Part shown: positions 31,907-45,020 of the stretch, one piece after another | How the letters are laid out: every line of letters starts with the position of its first letter | Numbering within the stretch: position 1 is the first letter of the stretch | NCBI RefSeq assembly: GCF_036669915.1 | Contig: NC_089323.1 | Location: forward strand, 18,945,127 to 19,009,126 | Length of the DNA stretch: 64,000 bases | Reading direction: 5' to 3' | DNA from: Pocillopora verrucosa | Taxonomy: Eukaryota; Cnidaria; Anthozoa; Scleractinia; Pocilloporidae | Position numbers and translations under genes: made by a program | The notes under the pieces: generated by a model | Databases searched by the model: none | The model's input: the letters and a program-made list of their open reading frames with translations, nothing else | What the model was told of the DNA's origin: nothing

Positions 31907-33888
31907 TTAAATGCGCGCAACTGAGGACTTTCCTGAATAATTCTCCTCTAAGGGTGCGTTACATTCACTAACCTCCAGATATTTATATGTTCCCTGACAA
32001 GGATCACCGAAGTGGTGGTTATGTGCGTGCAAACTGCAACTCTGATCTCCATCGCAGTTCCGATACACATAACTGTACGCTGAAGTTTCGCAGGATGTAG
32101 TATATACCGAACCTGAGCAGACGTGTCCACCCGTCTTGCGGCCGTAAAACGCCGATAGGACATCGATTCTGTCACTGCCGTAACAACGAATGTCACCCCA
32201 GCTGCGTTCGCAAATTCTCTTCAGTCTTTGTCGTCCTCCCGTTTTACATCTATACGAGACCTGTGGATCAAGAATACTACAAAACTTACCTCAACTGCTT
32301 CTTTAAAGGAGGACAGGAGGTTACAGGATCAGGTGTCAGAGTTTTCCTTTCTCTACCTTTTTCAATTCGACAGTCAACAACAGACGAAACATCAAATTGT
32401 TAAACTGGGTGTTCACCACTGGTTTCGAAAGTCATATGATCATTATTCTAGTCATATTAACATGCTATTGGTTATCACAGGACACTTACCATAAGCTTTC
32501 ATACATTTTTTCCCACTTATGTTCTGCGAAAGAAATTAAGAGCTTCTACGGCCAGGGCTTTTGCTAGCGCCCATCAATTGGGCTTTAACTTGCAAATTTG
32601 GGCTGAAGAGTCCCTCCTTGTAAGTCATATACTTTAAGTTGTTCTTTGAACTTTGAACCTACCGTCAGATATTTCACAGTGCCAACACACGGATCTCCAA
32701 AAGCTGAATTCGAAACGTAAAGGCTGCAGTATGATCGCCCGTCGCATTCGCCACTGACGTAACTCGTAGCACCGGTGTAACAGTTTGTATTTTCTGTACT
32801 TCCCCTCTCCGAGCAAACTCCCGACCGGTCGCGTCCGTACCATGCGCTTCGAACATCGATCACCCCATGGTTGCAGCTTAAGTACATCGTGTTCCGTTCA
32901 CAGGTCCGGTCCCAGTATCCCTCTTAAAATATATGTTGGTGTAAATATATAGATTACAGTAGATAACAGTACAATTTGACCTAACTTACTTAAGTAGGGG
33001 AAGGGAAGAACTAAACTCGGAACTCTCGCTTAGCTAGCTGAGGGCGGAAATCCGTCCTTACTTTCGGTATATGCGAGAATAGATTTCGGGTAAACCTAGA
33101 GAACTTTCACAATACTTGCTTTACTCGTATTTAATGCTTCAAAATACTCTCAGATGTAAGATCAATGCAAATCGAAGTTACAGTTTCGAAACTACCATTC
33201 ACTTTATGTTAACGGCTACATAGACAGCACATCAGATAAAACCAACTATGAACTTTGAACCTCGCCTCCAGCTTGCAATAAAAGTAACCAACGCGTCATG
33301 CACATTTACGTGCCTCCGTTGTCTTCACAAAGTTCCAGAAAGTTTGGTAAAAATTATGATGTAAATCAGATATTCTGCCACGTCAACTACATCCGATAAT
33401 GTTACTAAAGAACCGATTCGATACAGTGGCATCAGTAACTCTGTGATTTCAATCAGAAGATCATATGATACGACAAGAACAATGGGCAGCTGTTTGTACT
33501 TTCAAGTATTTCAGAGAGGTTTTATGCAATAAAATCTCTATCTCTCAGTATTTTTAGCGGACCATTTTATCATACACAGTGCAATCATGATCTTAAGTAT
33601 TTTTTTTACGTTGAAATGAAAGTGATTTTCCTTCACAGTTGTTAGCCGTGGAAAATACTGTTGTTGAAGACTGTGAGGGGAACCTTGAACAGATTTCAGC
33701 CATCTTTCAGTTATACAACACTGTTGAAATTCAGTGGGTAGACTATTGCGCTAACTTCGGAGTTGTTACACCCCCAAATTCATCGGAGTCTTGTCCGCAA
33801 GTGTGAGATCAAAACAGAAAATTCAACCCTTACCTGTGCAACAAAAGTTCACCGCCAGGAAAAGAAAAATTACCAGCAAACGTAACAT
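31907..33888 (-). CDS. secreted SUEL-type lectin with two domains (lectin D)
   Basis: Exons: 33888-33834 (signal peptide MLRLLVIFLFLAVNF), 32922-32663 and 32260-31907, giving 222 residues. The signal exon ends in phase 1 and the domain exons join in phase 0, as in lectins A and C. Domain 1: WDRTCERNTMYLSC, SAWYGRDRSG, AFGDPCVGT. Domain 2: LKRICERSWGDIRC, SAFYGRKTGG, FGDPCQGTYKYLE. Both have the YGR and DPC sugar-binding signatures. The last exon reads on past a potential donor (GTTAGT) to give LEVSEC and a stop at 31909-31907, supplying the last cysteine. It is much more diverged from A and C than they are from each other, so it is an older neighbour of the family. Confidence 0.85.
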
Positions 33889-34009
33889 CGTTATTCCGAA
33901 ACGAACCTTGAGACTAAAACAGGAGAGAAATGATAGGATAATTTCTGGAATTATTTTGTTTGACCATGTTCGGGTGGTGATATAGACCCACCACAGAGCT
34001 CAATTTTTC

Positions 34010-34560
34010 ATCATTATGAGGTGACCAGCCTATTCACGAACAACTTTAAGACTGCTAAGTGTTTACAAAGTTTCATAAAAATAAAAACTCTACGCAGTAA
34101 CTTTAAACCAACTTTAACATCTCTATGTTAGCTTCTCTTACCTCTTGAGGCCTGAAAATTTTTGCAGTGCCGACAGGATGAAACTCTGTCCTATTATGGA
34201 CAAAGAAGTAACTTGGCGAAGAAGTTATGGTCCTTGTAAACTGATACCTAGATTCTTTCCTGATTCGGAAAAGGTGCGAGGGAACTGGAAACGAGCTAAC
34301 TGTTTATTCCAGGGTCATCTGTTTCGTGCCTTATCCGCGGAATTCAGATGTTATCGAAAGGACCCTCAATGCACTAGACTTACAAAAACTGTGCCATAGA
34401 ATATAAAAATTGACTGATGGAAAGCTTTCTGTTAAAACTGATTGTCGCTCAGACCTATGATTCAAGAGCTTCTTCCTCATACGAAGTTGCTGGAATGCGT
34501 TTTTAGGTCAGATGAATAAATAGCTCACTGTGAAGTGTCATCACAAAAGACCATAACGTA
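34010..34560. repeat. dispersed ~500-bp repeat, copy 1, with an exon-like open frame
   Basis: Related segments are at about 41100-41640 and 43920-44380. The minus strand of this copy has a stop-free stretch up to a GTAAGAG donor at about 34143, encoding SRYQFTRT, SYFFVHNRTEF and GTAKIFRPQE. The corresponding peptide in copy 2 (ESGNQFTRPV, DFFCHYTEEF, IAGIQRLQE) is clearly related, and copy 3 is degraded. No known domain. Probably a transposable element fragment, but a duplicated gene exon is possible. Confidence 0.5.
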
Positions 34561-36184
34561 ACTCAAGACACTTTGAAAAGATATTCTTATCAGGTATCCT
34601 GATGTTTCTGTTCAAAGTCTGATTACTGAATAGAAACACGAGCTGCTGTCTAAATGACCGCCACAGGAGTACAAATTATCGTATGGCGGAGGTCGTTTTC
34701 TTTAAAGAGTAAGTAGAGAAACATCTGGGTCACGTAGGAGTAGGCGAACCTAATATCTTCCTTTTTCGCTGTCGGATGCCATATCTGAGCCAAAAAAAGA
34801 CTAGGAGGTAAGATACGACATATCTTAAATTCTTATTTTACGAGCGTCCTTGATACTTCTCTGCAGCCTGCTTGTTTTCTGGTTAGAACTTTAATGAAAA
34901 CGGAGGTCCTTTGCGTCGACATCGAGAAGGATCTGTTTCACTGCGTCTATGCACTCTAAGTCGGTTTGTTTCCTGCTCTGTGAATCTCCAGTGTCCTTTT
35001 GCGTGACTGTTGCTGGATCATAAGTTGTTATTTTACAAAGATCTGTATCTGACCTTTCGTGAGAGGAGATAAACTCAGTAATTTTTGACTATGCGGTGAC
35101 TTTTTGAGAAAACAAAATCATGCTTAGTTACTATCTCTTTTTTGACCCCTCGCTCTTATTTTACAGATGTGATTGTTGTGATTGTACACAATGCAGCGCT
35201 CTTTCGTTGATTGAAGGTTGCTTACCACTCGTTATTGCTGGGGTTTTTCTTTTTTAATTTTACCATTTGGTATATTATGTTTTCGTGCCTTTTTCCTGTA
35301 TCTTTTTTGTAAATGACAATGACAGGTTTTCAAGTTAGATGAGAAAGAAATGAATAAAGATCAATGATGAAGTGAACAACAAGTTCAGACAAACACAGAA
35401 AATGTAATTTTTCAATTTTCAACAACATTTTGCGACCTCGACTCGTGAGGAAGTATTGTCGAGGATTTCCAGGATTGAAACAGTTGGAAACAAAAAGCTC
35501 AAATGAAAAGTTCAACATTTTTTCATTAAACAATCATAACTATCTAAATATTAAACGCGCAGCTGGTCGAAGCATTCTCTGTGAGGGTATTGTTCGTCTT
35601 CGAGGCAGATTGGCTGCTTAAAACACAGAGGCCTTGATATCATTTTCAACACCTAAACGCAGCCGAAGGACTGGGCTATTAGGGACCGGTTATCATTTAT
35701 CGTCTGGGTAAGGGAGGGGGGAGGAGGTCGGGGTTGGAGGGGTTTGGTTGCACGTGTCATAAAAACGTTTACCTGATCCCCATTGGGTTCTGTGATATTC
35801 TTACGATCTCTAAAGTCCCCCTCTATGCTCTGTTGGTGATGACTAACCCCCCCCCCTCATGTTCCCTCCTGAAAACCATTTGATCCCCAAATCTTCCACT
35901 TGAGAACTATTTGACCTCCAAAATCCTCCACTTCCCTCCCCCCCCCAGATATAAATCATGACTAGTCCGTTAGAAAGTTAAAAGGTGTGTCAACGCTGTT
36001 TCAAAAGGAGGGGGGTAGGGTGGAGGGAATTTGTGTGAGGAACTTCTCCTTCGCGTTGCTCACTGACATGTTTTAACAAATCCAGTCAGATACATCGCAA
36101 CTTTGATTGACTAAATTAGATTTTAAAAAAACTTAAGTTACAATTCAAGAAATCCTAAATCATTCACATGAAATGTTTCGTTTC
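34561..36184. other. gene-free stretch between lectin D and hexokinase
   Basis: No gene recognised. Contains a segment at about 34740-34800 (TTCGCTGTCGGATGCC) that recurs at about 44985 and may be tRNA-derived SINE sequence, and homopolymer-rich stretches around 35706-35750, 35850 and 35935-35950. Confidence 0.45.
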
Positions 36185-36420
36185 TCATCGCCCGACCGAC
36201 CATTGTTTTTGATGAGCAAAAATATATTCACATCCTGTTACATTGTCTGACATGTAAATTTCGACAGTTAACTTATTCGCATTCACAAATTTATCAAAAG
36301 GCACTTGATCATGACTAAACTTCACGTAGGAATCGTTTACAAGTAATTTTTCAGTCTGTTTATTAGAGACTTTTGTGTTAGGACACGGACAAACGGACGT
36401 ACAATTCCTGATCTCATCCG
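36185..36420 (-). other. unassigned open frame 3' of hexokinase
   Basis: About 75 codons after a possible acceptor (GAGATCAG, near 36410), encoding RNCTSVCPCPNTKVSN and later DNVTGCEYIFAHQKQW and ending in a stop at 36185. The cysteines and N-glycosylation-like NCT and NVT sites would suit a secreted product, but no partner exon was found and the family is unknown. It may be chance. Confidence 0.2.
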
Positions 36421-36593
36421 TGGAAACAAAGAAAAACAAAATTAAATCTAAGGTTAAAATTGAACCATAACGCCAATGCGAGGCTGAGCTACTGTCTCTA
36501 AAACTTTTAATTTAATAAGCATGTACCATTGTAGTGATACCGCTGGCTTAATGTCTTATCTGACTCCTATTCGATTACAAAAGATGATACAAC

Positions 36594-39500
36594 TCAGTGT
36601 TTTTTCATTTGTGATGCAACAGCAGCAATGAGTGCTGCTCCTTTTCCTGAACCATCTTCAGATAGCATCAAGGTGATGTCGGCTTCCGGCAAAATTTCAG
36701 CGAGAGTCTCTTGCATGTAATTCTTGAACTGTGGGTGTCTCTTAAAGAGGCTTCCATCAGCGGCGATCGTAGTCGTGTAGTTACCGGTTTTCTGTGTACA
36801 AAATGAACACAGACTTTATCTATTAAAATCAATGAATGCATCAACAAAAGCAAGAAATAATTTTTACCAATCTAATTGACCATATTTTATGGTTACTTTC
36901 AAATTCGGAAAAAAGTTCAAATTGTGACCATTCGCATCGGAGATCAAAGTGACACAGGCATACCATGAGAACCAGAAACTATCGGCTATCATTTCTAGGT
37001 TTTCTCAATTCTGATTGGTGCTTTCTTATCACATGATAACGTACCAAAAACATTTCCTGTGTTCATGGTCTGTTGAGTTTAAGAGGAAGTAATCAGGGAT
37101 GCAAATGAAATTATTATAAATGAATAAACAGATAGTCAAAAACTCAACATAGAAAAAAACTTGAAAGACGTCTAAATTCAAATTTTCAACTGAAATTTAA
37201 AATTACGAGGGTCAAGAAGATGAATGACAGTTAAGTAACACGCACCTTGACAATTGTGGCCACCCCTGCTGCAGCTACTTTAGCAGCCCTCAGGGATACT
37301 GCAGCACAAACTCGCTGCAAATTTTCGATGTCAGATTCTGAGGCTTGTTTCGCTACTTCCATTGCTTTTAACACCTCCTCTATCTTGTGCCCTTCTCGAC
37401 TGAAAGAATTAGGAGTTGTTCTTATTGATCATGGAGATTATTATCCTATCATGTATACTACTATAATTTATAATCATTGAAATAGTCAACGTAAATTTAA
37501 TAAAACAATGTTTTTCTCTACTCTAGCTCAAATACCTTTCAACCAGAGACACAAACTCAGCAGGGAAACTGTTTTTTCTCCTGAATTTTTCTGTAACTTG
37601 CCCTTTGAAGAGGAGTTTCTTTTCGACCAGGTCCATGCAAACGATTCTGGCAAGTTCACCAAGATACATACCAGATATCATCTTCTCAAATCTGTGTAAA
37701 AGAAGTAATGTTTGCATAGAATTAAAAAACTTTCTGCTAAACCCTACAGTAATGTTTGGAAAGCAGAGCAAAAAAGCTGTTTGTTCGATTACTGTGATAA
37801 GACAATTTTAATTGAGCGTCGAAAGTAATTCGGGATTACGTTTTGTTTTACTTGCTATATGATTGGTCCGTAAAACTTAAAACACTTTCTTAGCCAATCA
37901 GATGCCAGACTAAAACCAATCACGACTTGGTCGCTCGCGTTTTCCCGCGCTTTAGGCAGTTAATGCTTTTTTTTTCATTTTTGATCTCTCATTGGCTCTT
38001 AAAGGTAATTTGCTTTCTTCTGATTGGCCGTTGTGATTACCTTCGTTTTGGTTTCACAACACTCCATCGAAAAGCGCTCTATTTAAACATTTACTACTTA
38101 CATCTGCTCACGAGGGTTACTGGATTCTCTGTCAAGTTGTTCATCGTACTTTGTGCGAAGATGATCCAACGAGCCATTGTCGCCAAACGCACCCCACTCT
38201 GTGTTGATGATTACTTGTCGTGGTTCATCTTGATCACCGTCCCATTTAGGAATATTATCAAGGCTCTCCATGTAGCAAGCGTTTGTTCCAGTGCCCAAGA
38301 TAAGACCAGCGCTGACTAAAGGGTTCTCGAATGCACAAGACATCATTGTGCCTGTGGTGTCATTGACAAGAGCAACAACATCCACTGTAGAACTCTGAAG
38401 GGCAATATAATCAAAATAGTTTTCTTTAGCATTTTTTAATTGACTGTTCAAAGTGAGTTAAAATCAAGCTTGTCTGCTGTTCTTTACAGTTAAAGCCAAA
38501 CTTCCCCATTCCCCCAGCCCTTGAGATATATTCACTATTGACAGCAGCAAAGCTTACCTAGAAAAGACGTTACCACAGGAAGCCCATTACCACACGTTCA
38601 TTAATGAAGTCAGTTTGAACAAATTAAAATCGTAGTTCTTTGTGCCGTCAATAAACCAGACATTATACTCGAACTTCTAAGTATCCCGCGGGTATAATCT
38701 TATAACGTACATGTTTCCTTATGGGGGGGGGGGGACATCCCCCTGATGTTCGACTGTAGCTCGTTATTTCTTTATAATCAAATTAAATTTTATAATCATA
38801 GTTCATAGATAGTGCTAAAATTTGAGAACAAGAAGGGAACATTTGGGCCATCTGCTTCATGGGATTCACTGATGTTCTTAGTAAAAACATCTGAATGTAA
38901 TCAGACGTACGGTAACATGAAATCCAATTTTTTAATTCAATAAAGGGACAGATATTCGTTTTATGGAGATGATATACATGTCTGTTCGTCTCTAGCACGA
39001 TTAGTTTTAATGTGGGCCCATTTTCTTTTTGCACGTAGCCTTAAGGCCTTTTATTATTACATGTCAATGCAATGTCAATACGTTTGTGTTCCCACCACAA
39101 TCCGACAATGTTTCACCCCCTCCTCTCCCCATTAGTAAACGAAGGAGGGAGTGGGGGGGGGGGGAGGGGAGATAAAAGAGCTGCAATTATATTAGTATAT
39201 TACTTAAATCCATCACAAGAAAAGCCATAGTAATTTTTAATGTTTTGATAAAATTAACTTACCATTCCCTTTCTTACAAGTGCCTCCTTTAGCAGTTTGA
39301 CAACATCCTCGTTTTCCACTCCGGAGGCAGAAAATCCCTTAGTCCATCTGATCAGCGACCCTGATATGAGTGATGATTGCTTGACTGGAAAAGAAAACGT
39401 AAATCCGAGCGGTAGTGATTTGTCAGAGAGGTCGTATTTTTTCACAAAGAGTGAAATGTGATGAGCAATGTAATCAAAAAACGTTTCCGCGTCACTGGTT

Positions 39501-40456
39501 TTAACTGTCTGAGTCAACGGTGGGATTTCCATTGTATCTTTCACTTGGCCATTTCGTATGGAGATTGATAACAACCTGAAGTTTGTTCCACCAAGATCCA
39601 CAGCTAGGAAATCACCAGATTCTGAGCCACTTGGAATCGCCCTTACATATGTAGGAAGCATTTTGACAGAGCTCTCCGCTCGCTGATTTTCACTAGCAGA
39701 GAGACCATTGTCGAAGTCTTTTCGTAGAAGATTCATAATCTCTTGGATGGATTCGTTTGACAATTCGAACATTTTTAAAACCTCTGATACCTGCCAAAGA
39801 AATCGGAAAAATTTCAAAACCTCATTCGCTGTGGCTCACCATTTAGAGGAAAAGAATCTTCATGATTACTCAGTTTTCTGTGTACGGAACCATGCATTTA
39901 GCAAGTCAGACCATCGAGATCGTTCTGCTCCGTTATTCTCCAACCCAGGAGTTTTTTAATATTTTCTGAAGAAATGTGTTTGAAATCGACAAATTTATGT
40001 TTTATGATAAAAATGACCTATGGCCTCCATTGCCTCTCAATCTCTTCGTAACAAATAGCAAATATACTACTATGGTATCAGTACAGTCAGTTTTTACCGA
40101 CCGCATTTGTGTCGTGCGAGTCTCAAGAAATTGCAATTCTCCACTAAGGTCCTAAAATTTGGAACTTTCTTCCTGTAACAGTCACTCGAGCGTCAATTCT
40201 TCTTAGCCTAAAGACGCAAATTCTAGGATATTCCCTGAATTTGTGGCCAAGCACGTGTTTTTTAAATATATAGTTTTAAGGGAGGTGGCCTTTCCAATAA
40301 ACTCGGTGGTTTCTTGAGGTCTTCTCGCCTTATAAATTCGTTTATCGTTATTGTTAAAAAGGCAAATTCATGATGATGATGTACCTCGTCTCTTTTCTTG
40401 AAAGCCCCGGACAGAGTTTCAAATATTAATTCCGCAAAAGATGTGGCCTCGGGCAT
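36594..40456 (-). CDS. hexokinase, single-domain (~50 kDa) animal type
   Basis: Exons: 40456-40385, 39790-39263, 38394-38102, 37691-37536, 37399-37246 and 36791-36594; 466 residues, all phases consistent and introns GT-AG. It phosphorylates glucose and related hexoses with ATP, the first step of glycolysis. Seen in order: phosphate-binding [12 protein letters not shown]; the hexokinase signature [11 protein letters not shown] with [31 protein letters not shown] with the catalytic Asp; [50 protein letters not shown]; and the adenosine-binding loop [12 protein letters not shown] near the C-terminus. One catalytic domain is the normal invertebrate form. There is no hydrophobic mitochondrial-binding N-terminus of the mammalian HK1 type; the short first exon starts [10 protein letters not shown]. 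No damaging change is visible, so it should be active. Confidence 0.95.
37850..38090. repeat. interspersed repeat in hexokinase intron 3
   Basis: Features CCAATCAGATGCCAGAC, GGTCGCTCGCGTTTTCCCGC, CTCATTGGCTCTTAAAGG and TTCTTCTGATTGGCCG. A diverged relative with GCGTTTTCCCGAGCATTAGG and TTCTGATTGGTTAATG lies at about 48195-48360 in PLPP gene 2. The several ATTGG/CCAAT boxes are part of the repeat and should not be read as promoter evidence. Confidence 0.6.
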
Positions 40457-41099
40457 GTTTCCGACGATCTTGGACTCTGTGAATGTTTAAATCTGTAAGA
40501 GATGCATTTGTCGATATCTCATCAGATGAAATTTTCATCTACGAAAAATGTAGGATTTTGAAAGCTGAACAGATTTCTTACAGATGCATGTAAATGATTA
40601 TGAGGGTGATCTTCGCGGTATTGGTACATGTAGGTTTAGATTTAGAAATACATCTTAGCTTATGTGCCAAGAATTTGATAAAAGATACACATCAAAACGT
40701 TGGGCAACTTTCAACTACAACTCTTCAAAAACCTCAGGTTTAGGCATGACGGGTGCAAAGAGTAAAGAAAAAAAGGAAAATAAGCTTTTATTTAAACTGT
40801 TTTGTTGTCAAATTTTTACACAGGAAGGTATACATTTTTCCTACAGGAAGAACACTGAGAATTGTATTTTAGCAAATCCAAGTAGAAGCGCTCACATGAC
40901 TGGTACGTGCATCACGTTTTTTTTTGTCTACGTGATATTTGCTATAGCGCTCGACTCACGATATATTTATGTTTTTCAGCGCAATATTTCTCTTTGTGTG
41001 GCTTCGTTAAGGACTGGATACTCAGTTTGAAATAACGCTGCATATTAGGCCCAAAATTTGCTTGATTCATTTTTCTGATTTTTTTTTCTAAAAAACTCT

Positions 41100-41640
41100 G
41101 TTTCTCTTATGAGCTTGGTATCATTTGAATTAAAGTCTGAACCTTTCTAGGAAAAAATTAGTCCCGTGATAGTGCGTCCCTTGAAATATGTGAAAAAAAT
41201 TCACAAGACTTTAAAACACGAGTTCATTTCTAAATTCGACCTACCTCTTGAAGCCTTTGGATTCCTGCGATGCTCAAAAGATAAAACTCCTCTGTGTAAT
41301 GGCAGAAGAAGTCACTTGCCACAGAATTTACGGGCCGTGTAAACTGGTTACCAGATTCGTTCCCGACTCAGTGCTGACTGTAATAAACAAAAGGAAAATC
41401 ATTATGACCCAACTGTCTATTACAGGATTATCACATAGCTTTGAAATTTTTTTTGTCTCATATTCCAACGCAGGGTCCAGAAGTTGATGAAAAGAAGTTT
41501 TGCCAAAACCACGACGAAAGATATGAAAGTCGATTGGTAGAAAACCTGCTGAAATTAATCGTAGCTCATAAATATTATTAAAACGGCCCTTTCTTTTACC
41601 GAGTCTTAAGCTAAAGGAGGTAATATTTTACTAAATGTGA
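41100..41640. repeat. dispersed ~500-bp repeat, copy 2
   Basis: Best preserved of the three copies: the minus-strand open frame from about 41372 to a GTAGGT donor near 41246 encodes ESGNQFTRPVNSVASDFFC and continues to IAGIQRLQE. A TGA directly precedes the frame, so it cannot extend in this copy. It shares GAGCTTGGTAT, TTTGAAT and GAACCTTTCTAG with copy 3. Confidence 0.55.
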
Positions 41641-43919
41641 ACCGTCAAGTAACTCAAAACTCGCCGAAAAACAAACAAAGGCTTTGTTGATATTCACATG
41701 ACAAGTATGTAAATCACTTCTCTTTATTTTCGTAATATCAACTGTCTCCTTACTCAGAACTGGTTAGCTCAAATGATCACCACAAACCGCATAATATCAA
41801 GCCAAGCTTGAATAATTATTCGATCTCAAAGAAATATATTTAAAATTCGCAATCAGAACAAACGCAAATCAAGTCTTCATCTCGTAGCTAAATTAAAAAA
41901 CTTCAATGTAAACTTACTTCTGTGCGGGTCGTTACAACAGTCTCACCTTCTAGGTTAGCAGATTCACCAGGTAAGCGGATTTAGAGACAGAAAAATAAAA
42001 TTAAAAAAACTTCTTTCTTATTTCGATTCTGCTGAAAACTGATTTGAAACATAATAACCTAACGCTTTTAAATCAATGTATAGAATTTTAATGTCAATCA
42101 CGATTCTTGTCATCCAATAAACCTATTAATTAGAGGCGACGCCCACTTGATAAACGAAACAACCATAACCCAAAAAATCTCTCTCGATGTATTTAAGACC
42201 CGCCTTATTAATTTGATAAAAAATTAAGGTGGCTCTAAAGCTCAGAGTTTTTGAAAACTTAGTGGAAAGATGGATCATATTTTGCTAATACAGGATTTTC
42301 ATTAAAAGCCGGTAACAACTGGTCTACAACCACCTATAAGACATCTTACCGCCGACTGGTTAGCCTGCGAGGTTTGGGTTTTGCCTTACTGCCCCTTTTG
42401 TGGCCAGAGCTGCCCAATATGTGCACCATTGGTAATCACTTATGAAAAAAGTTATTGAAACTCCAGCTAATAAAAATTCAATGATGAAAGATGAACATCA
42501 CAAAACTCTTTTTTCGGTTACACACACAAAACTTTATTTAGTGTCACGGACACAAGCGTCTCGCTCTATGGGGTCGAAACTTTCCTTTCAGTTTTTCAAA
42601 GGTGTTTTTTAGTCACGGGTTTTACAAACGCCCGTCAATCAAGCTTTGACTGACAAAATTTGGTTAGGGTGTGCCTTCCCATAAACGTGAAACTGAAGTT
42701 AACTTTGGCTCTTATAGCGTGCCACCAAGCTTAGACAAAACACCGAAAATTTTCAACGAGAAACAACTAGGCAAAAATTATAGAACATTCTCTTGAACCA
42801 AATCTATTTAAGAACATTCGTTCTAATTTGTGACTCGGGTGACACGTATCAAGAATGGTCTGTTGTTCCGGCTCAACTTTTCCATTAAGCATTAAACAAA
42901 AGTCCTTCTGTTATTGGTAGCGCTCAGGGACTTTGGCCGAAGGGAGGCGGAAAAGCTCGTAACTGATCGAGAAAATAATCGGAGTGACAATTTTGCTGCA
43001 TTGGGGGAGTGGGTAGTGTAAATATGCACGAGTAACATCAATCTCCGTCGGCGTACCCAAGGGTAGACTTGACCCTCGATGAGCACATCGAGCCAAAGGC
43101 TCGCAAGTTCACAAATAATGAAAGTTATTCGTATTGCATTGACTCATTAAAACTATCTCTCTCTATATGCAAGTCAAGTCGCCTGGTAAAAATTCAACGC
43201 ACAAAAATATTTCTTGATCCTCCTACTGGTGTTAAATGCAATCGAAAGTGACGGTTTTCTGTATGGAGCCTCGAAGCGATTAAAGACCTTGTTTCTGGCG
43301 CTAGAGGAAGGAGAATATTCAGCTTTTTGTGCACATTAGGAACAAAATCTTATTAACGCAGCGCGAAATTCAAAAACACTCAGATTGAACAGTCGAGCGA
43401 ATAACGAGACCGGCTGACCTCCGTTTTAATTTTTTTGCCAATGTTAAGCACTCTTGCATGAAGTAAACTCTAAAGTTTACAGCGCAAATGTCGCTAAGTT
43501 CAATTACATATTTTTAAAGAGTTTATTACAGAAACTCAATTAACTGCAAGGCATCGGTCATAAATCGGGCTCTGTGAGATACACAGGCAGGATATGAAGT
43601 TCCCGCGGCTTTGTTGAGGAAGTCTTTCTCATGGCGGTGGCCTGTTGCAAAATATTGCTAAAAGCTGACGAGTCAAACATGATGAACAGTAATCATAAAT
43701 TACTTTATAGCTCTTTGAAATCGAAAGACTTGGCACAGAGCAACTGCAATGTTTAACTTTCAAGATTAACTAATAAGTCAAACGTGATTTGAATGACCCG
43801 TATCTATAACGTTTATGTCTGATTAACGCCCGGCTTCTGTTTCCGGAAGAGAATGTTGTTTCTGTATGATGTCACTTATTGATGCTCAGACCTAATGTTT
43901 ATATTCGATGTGAAAGTTA

Positions 43920-44380
43920 TTTGTTTCTGTAGAGAGCTTGGTATAATTTGAATAAAAACATGAACCTTTCTAGAGCAAAACAAGGGCTTTGACATCATAC
44001 GACCTTTGGAATAAGCAGCTTGAAAAATGTAAACAAAATGCATAGGAATTTCTTAATTCTACTTACCCCCTTTAAGCTTCAAATTTTTGCGATGCTCACA
44101 AGATAAAAGTCCTCTTTGTTATGGAAAGAAGTCACCTGGCACAAAATTTTGTCTTTTTCGTAAGCTGGTTACCAGTTTTTTCCCGAATCTAGTTTACTAA
44201 AATTAAGGGAATCATTTGAACTAGAGCTGACAGAAAAGGACTATTGCGTGATCATCACATGCCTATTACTAAAGTTAGCAATTAGATGATGAAGACAAAA
44301 TTAATATCGCGTGATGGTTGATCGTACGAAGACGAAGCCTGAATTAAGTATCACGCATGGAATTCGCGAGCGAATAATCT
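43920..44380. repeat. dispersed ~500-bp repeat, copy 3, degraded
   Basis: Shares AGAGCTTGGTATAATTTGAA, GAACCTTTCTAG, TTTTTGCGATGCTCA and CTGGTTACCAG with copy 2; the exon-like frame is broken by stops and short indels. Confidence 0.55.
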
Positions 44381-44944
44381 AATTGTTTAAGTATAAATCT
44401 ACTAGCTGTTCAAAACTCAGCGACAAACCAGGCTCCTATTTTTTCTTTTTCTTTATTTTTTTTTTCAACCACACTCTGTTTGGTCATTCAGTTCACTCGC
44501 TGTCTATCAAGGTATAGATAGCAGAGTACTAAACCAATCAGATTGCAGCATTTGCGATGGAACCGAACGGAAATAGATTTATCCTAATCGTGCATCTTTC
44601 ATCCAATGTTTTTGATGAAACTGTAGCGAAGTAAAGACAAATTTATAGAAAGTGTACTAAATTTGTTACTTACTTAAAAAAAATCCAATTAGCTCTATCT
44701 TTTCACGAGGTTTTCGTGAAAGTTTGAAATTAAAGGGCGAAGAAATTAATGCGAGATGCCATTACAAAGACCCCACGAAAAAAGACAAGACAACACACGT
44801 ATTAGGTAGTATGATTGGATGTCTAAAGTTCATTAACTGAAAGTCTAAAACAGGATTACCACGGGAGAACATGAGATGGCGTATTTAAATTGTTTTGGTC
44901 GATGGCTTCAGAGATTTAAAAAAAAAACCAAAAAAAAAAAAACT

Positions 44945-45020
44945 CTGTTTGACGCCTAATGATTCGAACTTCAGATCTTCTCTTCGCTGTCGGATGCCCG
45001 TCCGCTGCACAGAGAAACGT
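44945..45020 (-). repeat. possible tRNA-derived SINE fragment
   Basis: The minus strand contains CATCCGACAGCGAAGAGAAG and then GAAGTTCGAATCATTAGGCG, the second part resembling a tRNA T-arm and polymerase III box B (GTTCGAATC). A poly-A-rich stretch adjoins it. It does not fold as a complete tRNA. Confidence 0.3.

Noticed and set aside
31948..32196. 82-codon minus-strand ORF over the second lectin D domain
   Set aside because: It is in the wrong frame; the spliced frame encodes a complete SUEL domain with YGR and DPC motifs.
32634..32856. Two further minus-strand ORFs over lectin D domain 1
   Set aside because: Shadow frames of the real domain exon 32922-32663.
37900..38060. CCAAT-box promoter cluster in hexokinase intron 3
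   Set aside because: The CCAAT/ATTGG motifs belong to an interspersed repeat also found in PLPP gene 2.
38098..38319. Plus-strand ORF opposite hexokinase exon 3
   Set aside because: It is the antisense shadow of a strongly conserved hexokinase exon.
40662..41030. 122-codon plus-strand ORF upstream of hexokinase
   Set aside because: AT-rich, no domain, no splice context, and everything else coding is on the minus strand. It is kept only as part of the spacer note.
44945..45020. tRNA gene
   Set aside because: Only a T-arm/box B-like segment is present; no acceptor stem or box A in the right place. Listed as a possible SINE instead.
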